Source: Manihot esculenta | Lineage: Eukaryota > Streptophyta > Magnoliopsida > Malpighiales > Euphorbiaceae | Length of the DNA: 64,000 bases | Reading direction: 5' to 3' | Assembly (NCBI RefSeq): GCF_001659605.2 | Contig: NC_035177.2 | Location: 4,588,611-4,652,610 of the forward strand | In this document: positions 11,848-24,558 of the stretch, in pieces | Layout of the letters: each line of letters begins with the position of its first letter | How positions within the stretch are numbered: position 1 is the stretch's first letter | Notes under the pieces: model-generated | Seen by the model: the letters and a program-made list of their open reading frames with translations, nothing else | Database searches by the model: none | What the model was told of the DNA's origin: nothing | Made by a program: the position numbers and the translations under genes

Positions 11848-12127
11848 AAATTTTATTTCTTAAAAATAAAAATATTTGAAACTATTATAAATAAAAAGGA
11901 TTGATTTTTTAGTATTATTAAATATAGTTTTATAATACTTGAAAATTTTTAAATCTTTTAATAAATGTAATAAAAGTGAATTTTATATATATATATAGTG
12001 AAAATTGAAATCAATATTTTGTTAGTTTAATTTTAATAGTCATCACCGTGCTATCCCATCAACAAATTACAATACCATCAATGCGTCAAAGGTGCGTCCC
12101 CACACGTTAGACAGATATCAGTCCGTC

Positions 12128-12176
<49 letters not shown>

Positions 12177-13594
12177 TTTACCTAAAAAAATTTAAAATCG
12201 AAAGAGAAGAATCTGAGATCTTTTAAATTTTTTCAGATACATTTATTATCAAATTAAATTTATGAGTATTATTATTATTTATTATTTGTATTCCTAAAAA
12301 ACATATGGACCAAGTGACTTTTCAAATGCATAAATTTAAATTGAAAAATTTTATCCTTTCATAAAACTTTTATATGTGATAACACAGGATCTGATAACAT
12401 TATGATATGTGTTTATATGATTTAGAAAAACACTTTGAATTATATAATTTAGATTGACCGAATAATAGAAAATTCGACTTATAAAATATTAAGATTAGCT
12501 TTTGCTCATGAAATATTAGGATTAGACTATTGGTACTTCTTACTTATGAAATGGAATGATAAAAGCCTTCAAAACTCAAACTACAATAGAATATTAAATG
12601 TACATACGATAAATAATATCGATGTAATGTACTTGAAAATTAACTTATGAGGTAATTAGTTCTGCATTTATTAACCAACTGCTTACTATTAGATAAGCCG
12701 CTTGATAAACCTGTTGAAAAATTAAACAATCATATTTAATGGGACGCGTCTTAAAGGATGTCCGCGCAAATTAGTGGATTGACAATATTTTCTCAAAAAA
12801 ATTTTTAGATTCTTTATACAACCTTTTTCTTCCTCTCAAACAATAAAAATTTATTAAAATTTAAAAATATAAAAAATCATACTTCATAAAATCATATTTA
12901 AAGAAAATCTTATTTTACTCTAATTTCTTCTAAATAAAATATTAATTTCACTCACTTCAAAAAAATTATATTCATATATATATATATATATTTGAAATAG
13001 GGACTGAAAATTGAGAGAGTAAAATCTGAAATCTCTCAGATTTACTCAGATGCACTTTATCACAGACTGCACTTTACCATCGGATTAAGTCTGTAAGTGC
13101 ATATTCATATATATATATATTAAATACAGTTTTGAAGTTGAAATTCAAATTCAAATAAACAATCTAATAAATTACACCAATAAAATTTTATAAATTAAAT
13201 TAATTTGTCCATATAAAAATGTTGAAAGTCCTTATTCTTCTTTATAATTTGAATAGTATAATCTATTATCCAGAAACACTATTTGATTTTGATCAATTTA
13301 TAATTTTTCTTTTTTAATTTAAATAATTTAATCCATTACATTAGACTCATTCTTTTAGATTTATTTTTTTTTTTCTAAATTTATATAATCTATCAAACTC
13401 ATTAATAATCTAACTATTACGTATAAGACTTTTTTTTTTAAAAAAAAATTATTTTTCTAAATTTAAATAGTCTAAACAAAAAAAATAACTATTACTACTA
13501 AACTGTTAAAAAACAGTATGTTAGAATAAATTAAATAATATAGTGAATACTTAGTTTATGAATATTTTGAAAAGAAAAAAGTTTGAGTAGAATA
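11848..13594. other. AT-rich intergenic spacer with microsatellites
   Basis: No gene seen. Holds an (ATT)n microsatellite of about 15 units (12131-12177), an (AT)n run (about 12975-12992) and another near 13110-13122. The rest is low-complexity A/T sequence. Confidence 0.6.
12131..12177. repeat. (ATT)n microsatellite
   Basis: About 15 uninterrupted trinucleotide units; likely length-polymorphic. Confidence 0.9.
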
Positions 13595-13735
13595 CGGAGA
13601 ATTGAACTAAATTAAATCAATTCGATTTAAATTGATTTTTATTTAAATTCAATTCGATTCGTTTTTTATAAATATTAAAATTTTAATTTTTAATTTATTT
13701 AAACGAAACTGATCGAAAAGCTCACCTTACTCTAA
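13595..13735. repeat. Decayed MITE-like AACCGAACC-type repeat
   Basis: Shares its ending (...CTGATCGAAAAGCTCACC) and AATTCGATTT runs with fuller copies at 39320-39775 and 62921-63358. Its tail is also found at the start of blocks R2 and R3. Confidence 0.5.
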
Positions 13736-13749
13736 TTATTATATTCAGA

Positions 13750-16700
13750 CCCGTTCACAAGTATATTTTTTTAAATAATAAATCATAATTAATTATTAAA
13801 AACACTTAAAAATTTAAATCCTCACTTTTATATATATATACAACTTAATTAAACTATATTAAATTAATTAATTTTACTATTAAATAAAGTAAAATGAAAA
13901 AATAGCACTATCTATTTTGTACTAAAATAATAATAAAAACAATTTACAAAGAAAAATTTTCTGTAGTGAAATTAATTACTTACTGCCCTCTATCTTCAAA
14001 CCTGTTATTTAATTTCTATTTTTTAATAATTAATTATTTAAAAAAATTATTAAATAATTAGTTTCACTATTTATTTAAGGCATTAAAAATGTGTAAAATG
14101 GCTAAATGTCAATATTTCTAATTAATTTATGCAATTTCTCAACATAAATATCCATTTATACATTTCCAAAACCACAATTATTGAAACCCTATGGTCTTAA
14201 AATTAAAATTATTCAGTCTCTATCACTTTAAAAGAACAATTATTTTTATCTCTTATAATTCACTAGAGGACAAATTAATAATGATTTAACAAGATTCAAA
14301 TTAACTAATTAATTTTTAGAAATAAAATAGCCAGAATGACAAAGGATATTAATTTTTCCAAAGGCAAATGGCTAAATATGAATTCCCTTAAATATAAATA
14401 ATTATAAATTATTATTAAGGAAATTTTATAAAAATAAAAAATATGAATAAAATATAAGAAAAAAATATCATTATCAGAAAAAAATGGCATTTAAAAAATT
14501 TGCAATTCTTCTTAATATTTTATATAAGTATATAAGATTTTCAATAAATTGAAAATCTTGTATTACAAAATTTTTCCCAAGAATTTAGTAAAAATATGTT
14601 TATAATATATTTATTATAGATTATTAAAAAGATTGAGATCTGTCGCTATACATTTTATAAGTAATTTTTTTATCAATAAATATCGATCTATTTATAAATT
14701 ATAAATGAAAAAAATTTGTTGATATTTTTTTTAATAATGAACAAATACCTATTTGACGGAGTCTGATAACTTTTTTGGTCGGAATTCGACCATCAAATAA
14801 AGTAAATTTTGATGGAATCTAATTTTTAATGTCTAGCTTGCGACATAAATATCTATACTATTGTGACATGCTTTACCAAACAAAATCTGTTGATATTACA
14901 AATTAGATTTTGATGCTAATCTTTCCGAATTCTTTATAAAGTGTGTTTCAATATTATATCTTATCAGATTTTTTTTCAATTATTTTATCATTATTTAAAA
15001 TTCAATTAAAAGTAAATAAGTTAGACACATGGATATATAATCAAATCGAATTCAACTAATAAAATTTAATTATTTTTTATAAAAATATATTTAGTCTGAT
15101 TTAATTATCCATTAATAATTTATAAAAAATTGTTTTTTAGTTATTAATGTGATTATTTTAATTTAATATCTGAAATAATTAAATTTGTACTAACTAATGT
15201 ATTTCATTATAATTTTATTAAGATATATTGAATAAAAAAAATCTAAATATTTATAATATATTTTTAAGGTTTTATATGGCTAATAAAAATTCTAAAAGAA
15301 TTAAATTAAATATGCAAAGTTAAAGGTAAATTATAATATATTTTTAAGATTTTATTTGACTAATAAAATAATTTTTAAAATAATTTTTTTATTAATTTCA
15401 CTATTTACTTTTTATTTATATATATATATATATATATTAAAAATTAATAATAATTTATAATAGTGAGAAAAATGCTCAATAAAATATTTTAATATATAAT
15501 TTATATGTAATATTTTTATTTAATGAAAATTTATTTATAATAAATATTTAGTCAATATAATATATTTAATAGTATATATGATATTTACTCTTAACATAAA
15601 ATTTAAATTAAAAAATTATATGTTTCATTAATAAATTGAAAATAAATTAGTGTAAATATTTTATTAATAATTTATCGTTAACTTTTTTTTTAAATTTGAT
15701 AAATTAAAAATATTTAATTTTATTATTAAAATTTAAAATTTTAATATAAATATAGATTAGTGTAACCGACTAAATTTTTTATATAATTGACTTTAAAATT
15801 AATAATTCACATAATATTGAAAGGTGAATTAAAAAAATTTTCTTTAAATATCTCTATAATATTTAAAATTAGCCTGTTAAAATATTTTTATATTTTATAA
15901 ACTCCTAACTCTTTAATTATTTTATTAAAATAAATTGACAAATGAGGTTCTGAGATTTCGAGAATAAGGTTTATAGTACATGTTATCCTTAAAGATTTTT
16001 CTTCTTATTCTTTTCTTTTGGGTTGTTAGTGATGCCTTGCGGTCTCTCTGTAGCACCGTCTCTGTCAGACAGGCTCGTACGTACAGTATTATGAAGGAAT
16101 AGAGCCTACTCATTTCTTTACTTGTCCCATCACCGAGCCGGCTTCTTTCTTTCCGGGTTTGGATTTGTGGATGACTCGGCCTGTCATGTATATTGAAGCC
16201 CAATCCGAAATTGTGGGGTAGATCTGCATAGAGACGTTCCTAATTCAGGGTCTGATATGTCTTCATGGGTCTTGACTAAGCTCAAACGGGTGTGAGACTC
16301 GATGATTATGAGAAATATTTTAATTAAATTATTTTAAATGGAGATAAATTAATAAATTTTTTTAAAAAAATTAATAATAATTCACTGATTAAATATTTTA
16401 ATTTTAATAATATTTTAAAAATTAGTAAAATTTTAATTAGTTAGAACTTTGGTTGGAATGCTTACCCAAGTGTTTAGTTCTCATTGGCCTATATGAATGA
16501 TTTTGAAGGAACTTTTTGACTTTTATAGTCCACTATTGACTTTTTCATAAATGGCAAATGAATGTCTTATTACTCTCTCCAAGTTTCTCTAAAGTAACAA
16601 CAGCCTTTTTATGGAAAGTAAAAATTACCAAATTTAATTTAATTAATTATAAAATTATATTGAAAAGTCATTACAATTTATTTTTATCAAATAAGAACAT

Positions 16701-18704
16701 CCATTCATTAGAAGACATTTCCTATTAGACAATGCATAAAACATTAATTTACCGTCAATTAAATAAATCTTAAATCAAATAAAAAGAGAAAACATATAAA
16801 AAAATCTTTAACCTTTAAAGTCAAAACTTCAAAAATTTTTATAAAATTTATGTAATCGCCATTATTGTTGAAGTTTTGAGCTTTTGACATTATTATTGAC
16901 ATTACTATGGATTGAAAGCTATTTTTGTTCTTGATTCAAGCAAAAAGAAATAATGAAAAAATTATGAAAATTAATAAATAAACAATTTTATTGTAGAATA
17001 TTATAACTATAATTTTATAACAATACGCAACAATTGTATATCGCTGATTTTTATATTTTTGTTAGCAAAAAACTTTGTTGCTTTAACATTTCTTGTTATA
17101 GCCCGTTGTATTATGTATATCAAAGCTAATTGAATTTTAAAAAGCTAAAACTTAGTTATACTTTTTCGAATTCGAGCCGAACTCGAGTTTTACTTATTTT
17201 AAACTCTAACGAAATATTATTAAGTTTAAATTTGATTTATTTAACAAACTAATTTAGATAAGTAGAGCTCTTATTTAGTCTAATTTTAAACTATTCATAA
17301 ATGATTCAATTTATTTATAAATATGATAAGTTTTAGTTTAAAATTAATAAATTTAAAATTAAATAATTTTAATTAAATAAATATATATATATAAATTAGC
17401 TTATAAATATGAAAAAAAAGTTATTAAATCATAATAATTCGAGTATCGACAAGTTTTAAAAATATACTCAAATTGTATAAAGTTAAATTTTGATTAACTC
17501 AGATTTGACTTATGAAAATTTATACAGATATTGAATTCAGCATGTTCGCAAACCAATTTTGCGAGTCTTACTTATAAATTTAGAAATAAGTCGAGACTTA
17601 TAAGTTTTAATGAACTAAATATTATAAAGTTTAAACTCGATTTAAGCTTAAAAATTAATTTTTTAACTTAATTCATTTAGAAATCAAGTTGAACCTGATT
17701 AAATTTTTATTGAACTAAATCTCAAATAATTCACGAGTTATTTGATTCATTTACTTCTTTTCGTTTTAGATTTTATAATTTAATATTAATATTTATTCTT
17801 TAAAAAATATTTTTTTCCTAAAAAAATGGACTTATGTTAATACAAATTAAATTCAAAATTTTTAAATCTGACCATAAAAAAAAATTAAAAAATAACTATA
17901 AGAGATGTAATAAAGATGGTCAGCAGCTCTTTACCAACCACATTTTTTCATAATTTAATCATAAATTTTAACTGTTTTTTATTTTTCTTATAATAGATAT
18001 TACTAAAAAATAATTAAATAAATATTTTTTTATAACTTTTAATTTATAAGCTCATAACTCTGATATTATATGTTATAAATATATTGATTAAAAAAATATT
18101 TTCTAGTATAAAAATAGTGAACAATTTTTTATATAATAAAATTGAATATTAATAATTCGTTAAATATTATTTAATTACGTATTTTAAAGAATATATGTTT
18201 TTTATTAGATTAACAATTAAAATATTAAATTAAGTTCTGTATTGAAATTTGCACAGGATATATATTTTTGATTTCATTAAACTTTTTTATACAATAAATT
18301 CTTTATTCTTATAAAAAGTATTTTTTTCCAAAAAATATATTTAATTATATTATATTTATTAGAACAATGTGATTAATATAAATTAATATTATTTGTTCTT
18401 TTCATAATATGTTATTTGTTTATATTAATATGCTAGAATTAAATAATTCAAATTAATAAATTTATTTTTAAAATTAATGAATTTTATTTTTTTAATATAT
18501 ATTAAATATGAGTATAACACTAAATTAATAAATAAATTATATTTATCAAAAAAGATATAGATAAAATTTTCATAATCATGTACTTCTTACAATTTTTTGA
18601 TGAACAATGAAATATTATCATTTCCTTTTTTTAAAAGAAATTTACTTAGCCCCTGCTAATCTCTAAAAGTACCATAAAAGAGTTTATTAAATTTGTAATT
18701 TGGA
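13750..18704. repeat. Large AT-rich duplicated block R1
   Basis: About 4.95 kb of non-coding sequence that recurs nearly unchanged at 25.86-30.83 kb (R2) and with more change at 34.28-38.68 kb (R3). R1 and R2 align with a constant offset of 12129 from about 15.96 to 18.0 kb. Inside are a gypsy-like LTR remnant (15943-16306), a GAGCTCGA-type repeat (about 17150-17760) and TA runs. R1 is cut at 18704, after which sequence related to the Tat-type LTR begins. No credible coding frame; short frames shared by R1 and R2 are by-products of AT content. Confidence 0.85.
15943..16306 (-). repeat. Solo gypsy-like LTR remnant inside R1
   Basis: GC-richer island starting TGAGGTTCTGAGATT, similar in layout to the Tat-type LTR start (TGATAATCTGAGATCC), with shared CTAGTGATG and CTGTCAGACAGGC-like blocks. 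Copies sit at equivalent positions in R2 (28072-28435) and R3 (36638-37036), so the LTR pre-dates the block duplications. Confidence 0.55.
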
Positions 18705-18813
18705 TGAATAAGCCTGATCGAGGTTGATATTTTGAGATCCAGAAAATAGAATTTTACAATAGTTGAGTAAGTTTTTTTGTGAAGAGAATATGCCCTCTCT
18801 CCTTTATCCCTTT

Positions 18814-21066
18814 TGTAACGCCCCGAAAATCCGGACCGCTACCGGCGCTAGGATCCAGATCGGCATAAGGCCGTCGGGAACCGTAGCAAGCCTGACATAA
18901 CCTGTAATCCTGTTTAATCCCATACATGATCAACAATACTCATAAACCTGTAAACATTTTCATATAACAACCAAGCTCAACCTGTACATAAACATAAACA
19001 TATCATAAACCTCTACTGGAGCCCTCATCAAATGCTCCAATGGGGTATCTCATCATACATAAGTTTGGTTGAAACATAACCTCATATCTCATATCATAAA
19101 GACCATGTACATACAAGTGGGATTAACAATCTGTATTGGTCAAGCACAACTCTATCCTCAATATCATAACTTGAAAATACATAACTGTACTAGACTTTAC
19201 ATTACATCAAAATACAATTGTCATGTCCACAATCTAACTATTACATAAACATAGCTTCCATACTCTGGCTAACCTCCTGATCTACCCTGTACCTGCACAT
19301 CTGGGGTTAGGGGAGAGGGGTGAGCTAGAAAGCCCAGTGAGCAAAATAGAGAAAAACATTATTAAAGTTTCATGCTTACATGAAATGCAACACATCACAA
19401 ACAAATCACATAAGGATGGTATTGTCACCTCTAGTCCTCTACAATCCAAAATGCCGGGACGTAGAATGGGTCAACCGGTCTTTCTCTTACATAACATACA
19501 TAACATAACATTCCAATATGCCAGGGACGTAGAATGGGTCAACCTGGTCTTTCTCTTATTCTGGCCGGGACGTAGAATGGGTCAACCGGCAAACATACCA
19601 TACCATGTCTCATCATAACATATCAAGGACTAAAGGATCATTCAATGCCCATCCACATCATCATCAAGTATGCAATGCAACATATTCGTGAACTAATGCA
19701 AGCAACCTATTATATTCACATGGCATTCATGATGCATGGGTCATGCTCAAAATTCACATTTCATTAATTAAAAATTTAGGTTTATTCCACTCACCTCTGG
19801 CTAGCTCTGACAATACTCTGAAGCAGCTATCACTGCTGGGGTCCTCGGTTCCTCGGGTCCGAACCTACACAGGTGGGCTCGAATGAGGGACCAAACATAC
19901 TTAATCAAAACTCTAATATACTCCCCAAAAAAAAACCCCCTAGAACATCATGAAAACATCACATAAAAATATGCATGAAATGGCTGAACAGGGCACTTTC
20001 GGCGGCACCTTCGGCGGCCGAAAGTCCCAGACAGAGACGAAACTCAGGTAGGTTCGGCGGCACCTTCGGCGGCCGAAAGTGCCAGACAGAGACGAAAGTC
20101 TCTTTTCGGGGGCAACTTCGGCAGCCGAAAGGCCTGCCTCCCGAGCCATGTTCGGCGGCCGAAAGTACCTTCGGCTGCCGAACCTGGTTTCTACCAAAGG
20201 GCAGAAACTTGGCTCCCTTTGCACATTTCGCCTCCAAACCATCCAAACATGCATATTTTTCAACCAAAGCATGCATACAAGTTCCTAGGGGCCTCAGACA
20301 TGCATATACCCCATCTACAACACTTTAATCACACACAATCAAGCTACATTGTTCAAAATCACAACATATACCCATAAACCTAACCATGAGCTAAACATGC
20401 ATTCTACCCCATAGATCTTACTCAAAGTTTGTCTAAAACATAAAAAGAGTTCAAGATCGACCCTTACCTCTTGAAGAAACGAGGGGAAACGACCTTGACT
20501 CGAAGATGGGAGGATTGAGCTCCTTGAACCTCAAAGTTCCCAAAACGTGCTTAAAACTTGTAAATCTTCAAAACAAATGTTATAAACTTGTTAAAACCAT
20601 GGAAAATCTAAGGAAAACACTCTAGATCGAGGGAGGAGCGGTGGAGACTCACCTTGGCCGACAATGGGGGAGAAAAAGCTCGCCCGTGCGGACCAAAGGG
20701 ACCCTTTTATAGTGGCTGGCCAGGCCACGTTCGGGGGCCGAATGTGCCTCCGCATCCATGCAATGTTCGGCGGCCGAACATGAGGTTCGGCGGCCGAACC
20801 TGCACTCTCCTCACTCATGCTTTCGGGGGCCTAACGTGCCTCCAAAACGCATGCATGTTCGGCGGCCGAACTTGACTTTCGGCGGCCGAACCTGGGTTTT
20901 CCTCAAAAGATTACTCATGCAAAACTCATTTAATTTTGTACTTAAAAACATTAAAAACATGAAAACATTTCATAAAAACATGCTTTCACCCTTCTAGAAG
21001 TTTCCGACATCCGAGATTCCACCGGACGGTAGGAATTCCGATACCGGAGTCTAGCCGGGTGTTACA
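18814..21066 (-). repeat. Chromovirus solo LTR C with CCTTT target duplication
   Basis: 2253 bp, TGTAACG...GTTACA. CCTTT precedes it at 18809-18813 and follows it at 21067-21071, a perfect 5-bp target duplication, and no internal region is attached. This is the signature of LTR-LTR recombination that removed the element body. Contains the minisatellite (19451-19595) and two GCC-box-like clusters (19998-20190 and 20728-20905). Short frames over the clusters are translations of repeats. Confidence 0.92.
19998..20190. promoter_or_regulatory. GCC-box-like motif cluster in solo LTR C
   Basis: Repeated CTTTCGGCGGCACCTTCGGC and GGCCGAAAGT units. A second cluster lies at 20728-20905. Arrangement parallels copies A and D. 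Function is inferred only. Confidence 0.4.
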
Positions 21067-21071
21067 CCTTT

Positions 21072-21273
21072 TCATTTTGTCTGTTGGCCACGCCTAACGG
21101 CCCCCCAGCTACAATGTTATCCGGCTCTGTCATACAGGGCCATACGTACGGAACTGTCAGACGCCTTTTCCTCGTTAGGCGGCCATTTAATTCTTCCCGG
21201 CGCGCGTGTAGACAGGGCTGCAAGGTGACTGGGCCTGCTGTCCTTTCTTCTGTCACGTTTCAGGACCGAGCTT
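21072..21273 (-). repeat. Middle piece of the interrupted Tat-type LTR
   Basis: The 202 bp between the two solo LTRs continue the Tat-type LTR (GTCTGTTGGCCACG, CATACGTACGG). The LTR reads through if both solo LTRs and one copy of each target duplication are disregarded. Confidence 0.7.
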
Positions 21274-23505
21274 TGTAACGACCCGAAAATCGGACCGCTA
21301 CCGGCGCTAGGATCCAGATCGGCTTAAGGCCGCCGGGACCCGTAGCAAGCCAAACATTCATCCTGTGAACCTGTTTAATCCCATACATAATCAACAACAT
21401 ACATAAAAATTTTAAACTTTTCTTTCATTCATTCACCAAACTCAACCTGTGCATGCACTATACATAATCATAATCATAAACATTAACCCCTCTTTGGAGT
21501 CTCATCAATGCCCCAATGGGGTGACATAACATGTATTGAGTTTGGTTACATAAGCATCAATAAAATCATGTACTCAAGGGATTAACAACATACTAGGGTC
21601 AAGCACAACTATAAACCTCAATAGACATCATTACATTACATTTCTATACTATACTTTTACATTACATCACATTCATGTCCACATCTAGCTATTACAAAAC
21701 ACATGACTTTACTCTTCTGGATTTTCTGACCTAACCCGTACCTGCAAACCTGGGCGATACAGGGAAAGGGATGAGCTACTAGAGCCCAGTGAGCAGAATA
21801 CTAAAATATTTAAAACATATGCCATCATGTAATGCATCACATCACAGACAAATCACATCAAGGGTAAACCTGTCACCAAATAGTCCCAGCATCATATCCG
21901 TGCCATGCTGTAGAATGGGGTCCTGGTCTTCCTGTCATATCATAACATTACTTATTATTATCCCAGGGCCTCATCTGGGCACCTGGTCTTCGCGTTCCAT
22001 ACCGTGCCAGGCCGTAGAATGGGGTTCTGGTCTTTCATATCGTGCCAGGACGTAGAATGGGGTCCTGGTCTTTTCTCAGGGACTAATTGGATCATACAGC
22101 ATTCACCCACATCCACAACAAAGAATGCAGTGCAACATATTTGTGGATTCTAATGCAACAACCTATTATATCACATGACATTCGTGATGCATGATTCATG
22201 CTAAAACTTGCATTAATTCATAACATAAGGTTTATTCTACTCACCTCAGGCTAACTCTGACAATGAATTGAAGCAGCTGACTCACTGCTGGGGTTCTCGG
22301 TTCCTTGGGTCTGAACCCACACAGGTGGACTCAAATAAGGGACCAAACATACTAGAACATGACTCTTAAAATATCCCTCAAAAACCCCCTAAAATACCTC
22401 AAAACAATCAAAGATTTCATGCAAAGGAGGGCTGAACAGGGCACTTTCAGCGGCAGGTTCGGCGGCCGAAAGTCCCTCCAGAGCCGAAAGTCATGCAGGT
22501 TCGGCGGCACCTTCAGCGGCCGAAAGTGCCCTCCAGAGATGAAAGTCCATTTTCGGGGGCAGGCTTCGGCAGCCGAAAGGCTTGCCTCACAGACAGGTTC
22601 GGCGGCCGAAAATCCTTTCGGCTGCCGAACCTGGTTTCTCCCAAAGGGCAGAAACTCAGCTCTTCACTGCACACTTTCCTCCCAAACCTTCCAATCAAGC
22701 TTCCAACTCTCTCAAAGCATGCATACACACATACATCAACACCTATGGGTCTCAAACTATCCTAAACCCCAACTACAACACATCAAACATACACAAATAT
22801 CATACATTGTCCACAAGTTCACATAAAACCTAACCAAGCTCAACTATCCTAAACATGCATTTCTACCCCATGAATCAACTTAAAACTTACTTAAAACATA
22901 AAATGAGTTCGAGATCGGCTCTTACCTCTTGAAGATCGAGAGAGAGACGACCTAAACTTGGAGAACCAAGGAAAAGAGCTCCTGAGTCTTCCAAGCCTCA
23001 AAACTTACTCTTTGCTCAAAAATCTTCAAAAAAAAAATAAAAACTCATGAAAATCATGAAAGATTTGAAGAAAAGGACTCAAAATCGGCGAGGGACGGCG
23101 GAGGACTCACCTTGGCCGAAAATGGGGAGAAAAGCTCGCCCATTCGGACAAGGGAGCCCTTTTATAGGTGGCTGGCCAGGCCACTTTCGGGGGCCTAACG
23201 TGCCTCCGCATGCATGCCATGTTCGGCGGCCGAACATAAGGTTCAGCGGCCGAACCTGGACTTCCCTCACTTATGCCTTCGGGGGCCTAAAGCACTCCCG
23301 AAGTGCATGCATGTTCGGCGGCCGAACCTGAGTCTTCCTCTCAAGACTATTTTCATTTAAAACTTATTTTCTTTCTTGTTTAAACCCATGAAATACATTA
23401 AAATATTTTATAAAAACATGATTTTACCCCTTCTAGAGGTTTTCGACATCCGAGATTCCACCGGACGGTAGGAATTTCGATGCCGGAGTCTAGCCGGGTA
23501 TTACA
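21274..23505 (-). repeat. Chromovirus solo LTR D with AGCTT target duplication
   Basis: 2232 bp, TGTAACG...TATTACA, flanked by AGCTT at 21269-21273 and 23506-23510. Same orientation and family as C, with four minisatellite units (21899-22075) and GCC-box-like clusters (22443-22635 and 23185-23330). No internal sequence, so it is a solo LTR. Confidence 0.92.
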
Positions 23506-23908
23506 AGCTTGGTGTTGAAAGGACTGAGGCCCATGGGGCACCCGACCTCAAGGTTAGGTGGTCCAGGTCGGATCGTTGAAGAGGCCCCCTGACCTTTGGA
23601 TCAGGGCCGCTATCATGGGCCAGACTTCACTCCGGGGTGGTGAAGCCCAACGGTCATCAATTGCCCCTTTACCTTCTCATCAGTTACTACATGAATGATG
23701 AAGGGGTAAATATCGAGAGTCATTATGACTGCGCAGTCCAAGGACTATTTCCCTTAAAACGTCTCTTCTTCTCTCTTCTTCTCTTTGTTATTTCAAAATT
23801 TGAATTTTCTTAGCCTTTACAGAACCCTTACTCTCCTCTGTTCTCTGTACGTTTCGTTTGCTCTGTCTTCCTGCCCCATCGTATTCAAGGTACGCTTTTT
23901 ACTTCACC

Positions 23909-24541
23909 ATGGATAGCCCGAAGCTTCCTGATGTCATTAATCAAGAGTCCAGTGTCACGCCATCCACCCTGAAAATTTTTTTTTCTCGGGAGTATTTGGA
24001 AACCCCCTTTTTTATATCCGAGCTCCCTACCGGAATGAGAGGATTGTTCTTCCCGATCCTCCTCCCTCTATTCTAATCGACCCTCAGAGGGATCTTAGTT
24101 TGGTCTTTTTTGTCAAACAAAGAGAGTACGGTTTAACCTTTCCCTTTTCTCCCTTTTTCCTCGAGGTCTTCCAGTATTTCGGGATAACTCTTCGGATGTT
24201 GGCTCCTAATTCCATTTTGTTTATGTGCTCCTTCGAGTCTGTCTGCCTGAACTGGGGGTTTACACCTACAGCGCATCTGTTTGTCACTTTCTTCCGGTTA
24301 GTTAGGGCGAGTCAGGGCTTTTATTATTTTGCCCCTCGCGGAGGATTATCCATCTTTTCGGGTCATAAGGACTCCATAAAAGGCTGGGTAGAGGGGTTCG
24401 TAGTGGTGGAGCTAAAGAAGGACTCCGGGCTATCTTGGGAGGTGGAGCTCTCCTGGGAGGATGTCCCTCTAGGCTGCAACGATCTACAGGTCGGATACCT
24501 TCGACTGACTTTTGTGGAAAAGAAGTATGATGTCGAAAAGT
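23909..24541 (+). pseudogene. Antisense gypsy-associated gene, truncated
   Basis: The ATG at 23909 begins MDSPKLPDVINQESSVTPST and runs to about 24076. After one frameshift, translation continues in the 24100-24543 frame: VFQYFGITLRMLAPNSILFM, LFVTFFRLVRASQGFYYFAP, then a GxxGGLSIFSGHKDSIKGWV-type block. This matches the product of the plus-strand gene in the 45.6-57.1 kb element and resembles the plant 'putative gypsy type transposon' family (PF04195), from memory. It runs opposite to gag-pol. Only the N-terminal domain remains before the break at 24541. Function unknown. Confidence 0.7.
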
Positions 24542-24558
24542 AGTATGATGTCGAAAAG
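24525..24558. repeat. Short direct duplication at the junction
   Basis: AGTATGATGTCGAAAAG occurs twice head to tail exactly where the gypsy antisense gene ends and TRIM-like LTR sequence begins. It looks like filler DNA from end joining. Confidence 0.7.

Larger units (their letters stand above)
18725..24541 (-). mobile_element. Broken Tat-type gypsy fragment hosting two solo LTRs
   Basis: An LTR related to that of the 45.6-57.1 kb element is spread over three pieces (18725-18813, 21072-21273, 23511-23659; about 440 bp together). It is followed by the same polypurine stretch and the start of the same antisense gene. The two gaps are exactly filled by chromovirus solo LTRs. The fragment stops abruptly at 24541, joined to the middle of a TRIM-like LTR. 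It represents the 3' end of a minus-strand element whose gag-pol has been lost. Confidence 0.75.

Noticed and set aside
14305..14490. Small hydrophobic frame MPFFSDNDIFF..., repeated at 26434-26619
   Set aside because: Present twice only because R1 and R2 are duplicates; AT-driven composition, broken in R3, no conserved features.
20079..20328. Frames over the GCC-box-like clusters (also 2709-2924, 22359-22826, 23047-23331)
   Set aside because: Open on several frames at once because of the repeated GC-rich motif; they lie inside non-coding LTRs.
18814..23505. C and D as the two LTRs of one element
   Set aside because: Only 207 bp separate them, with no primer site, and each has its own different target duplication.
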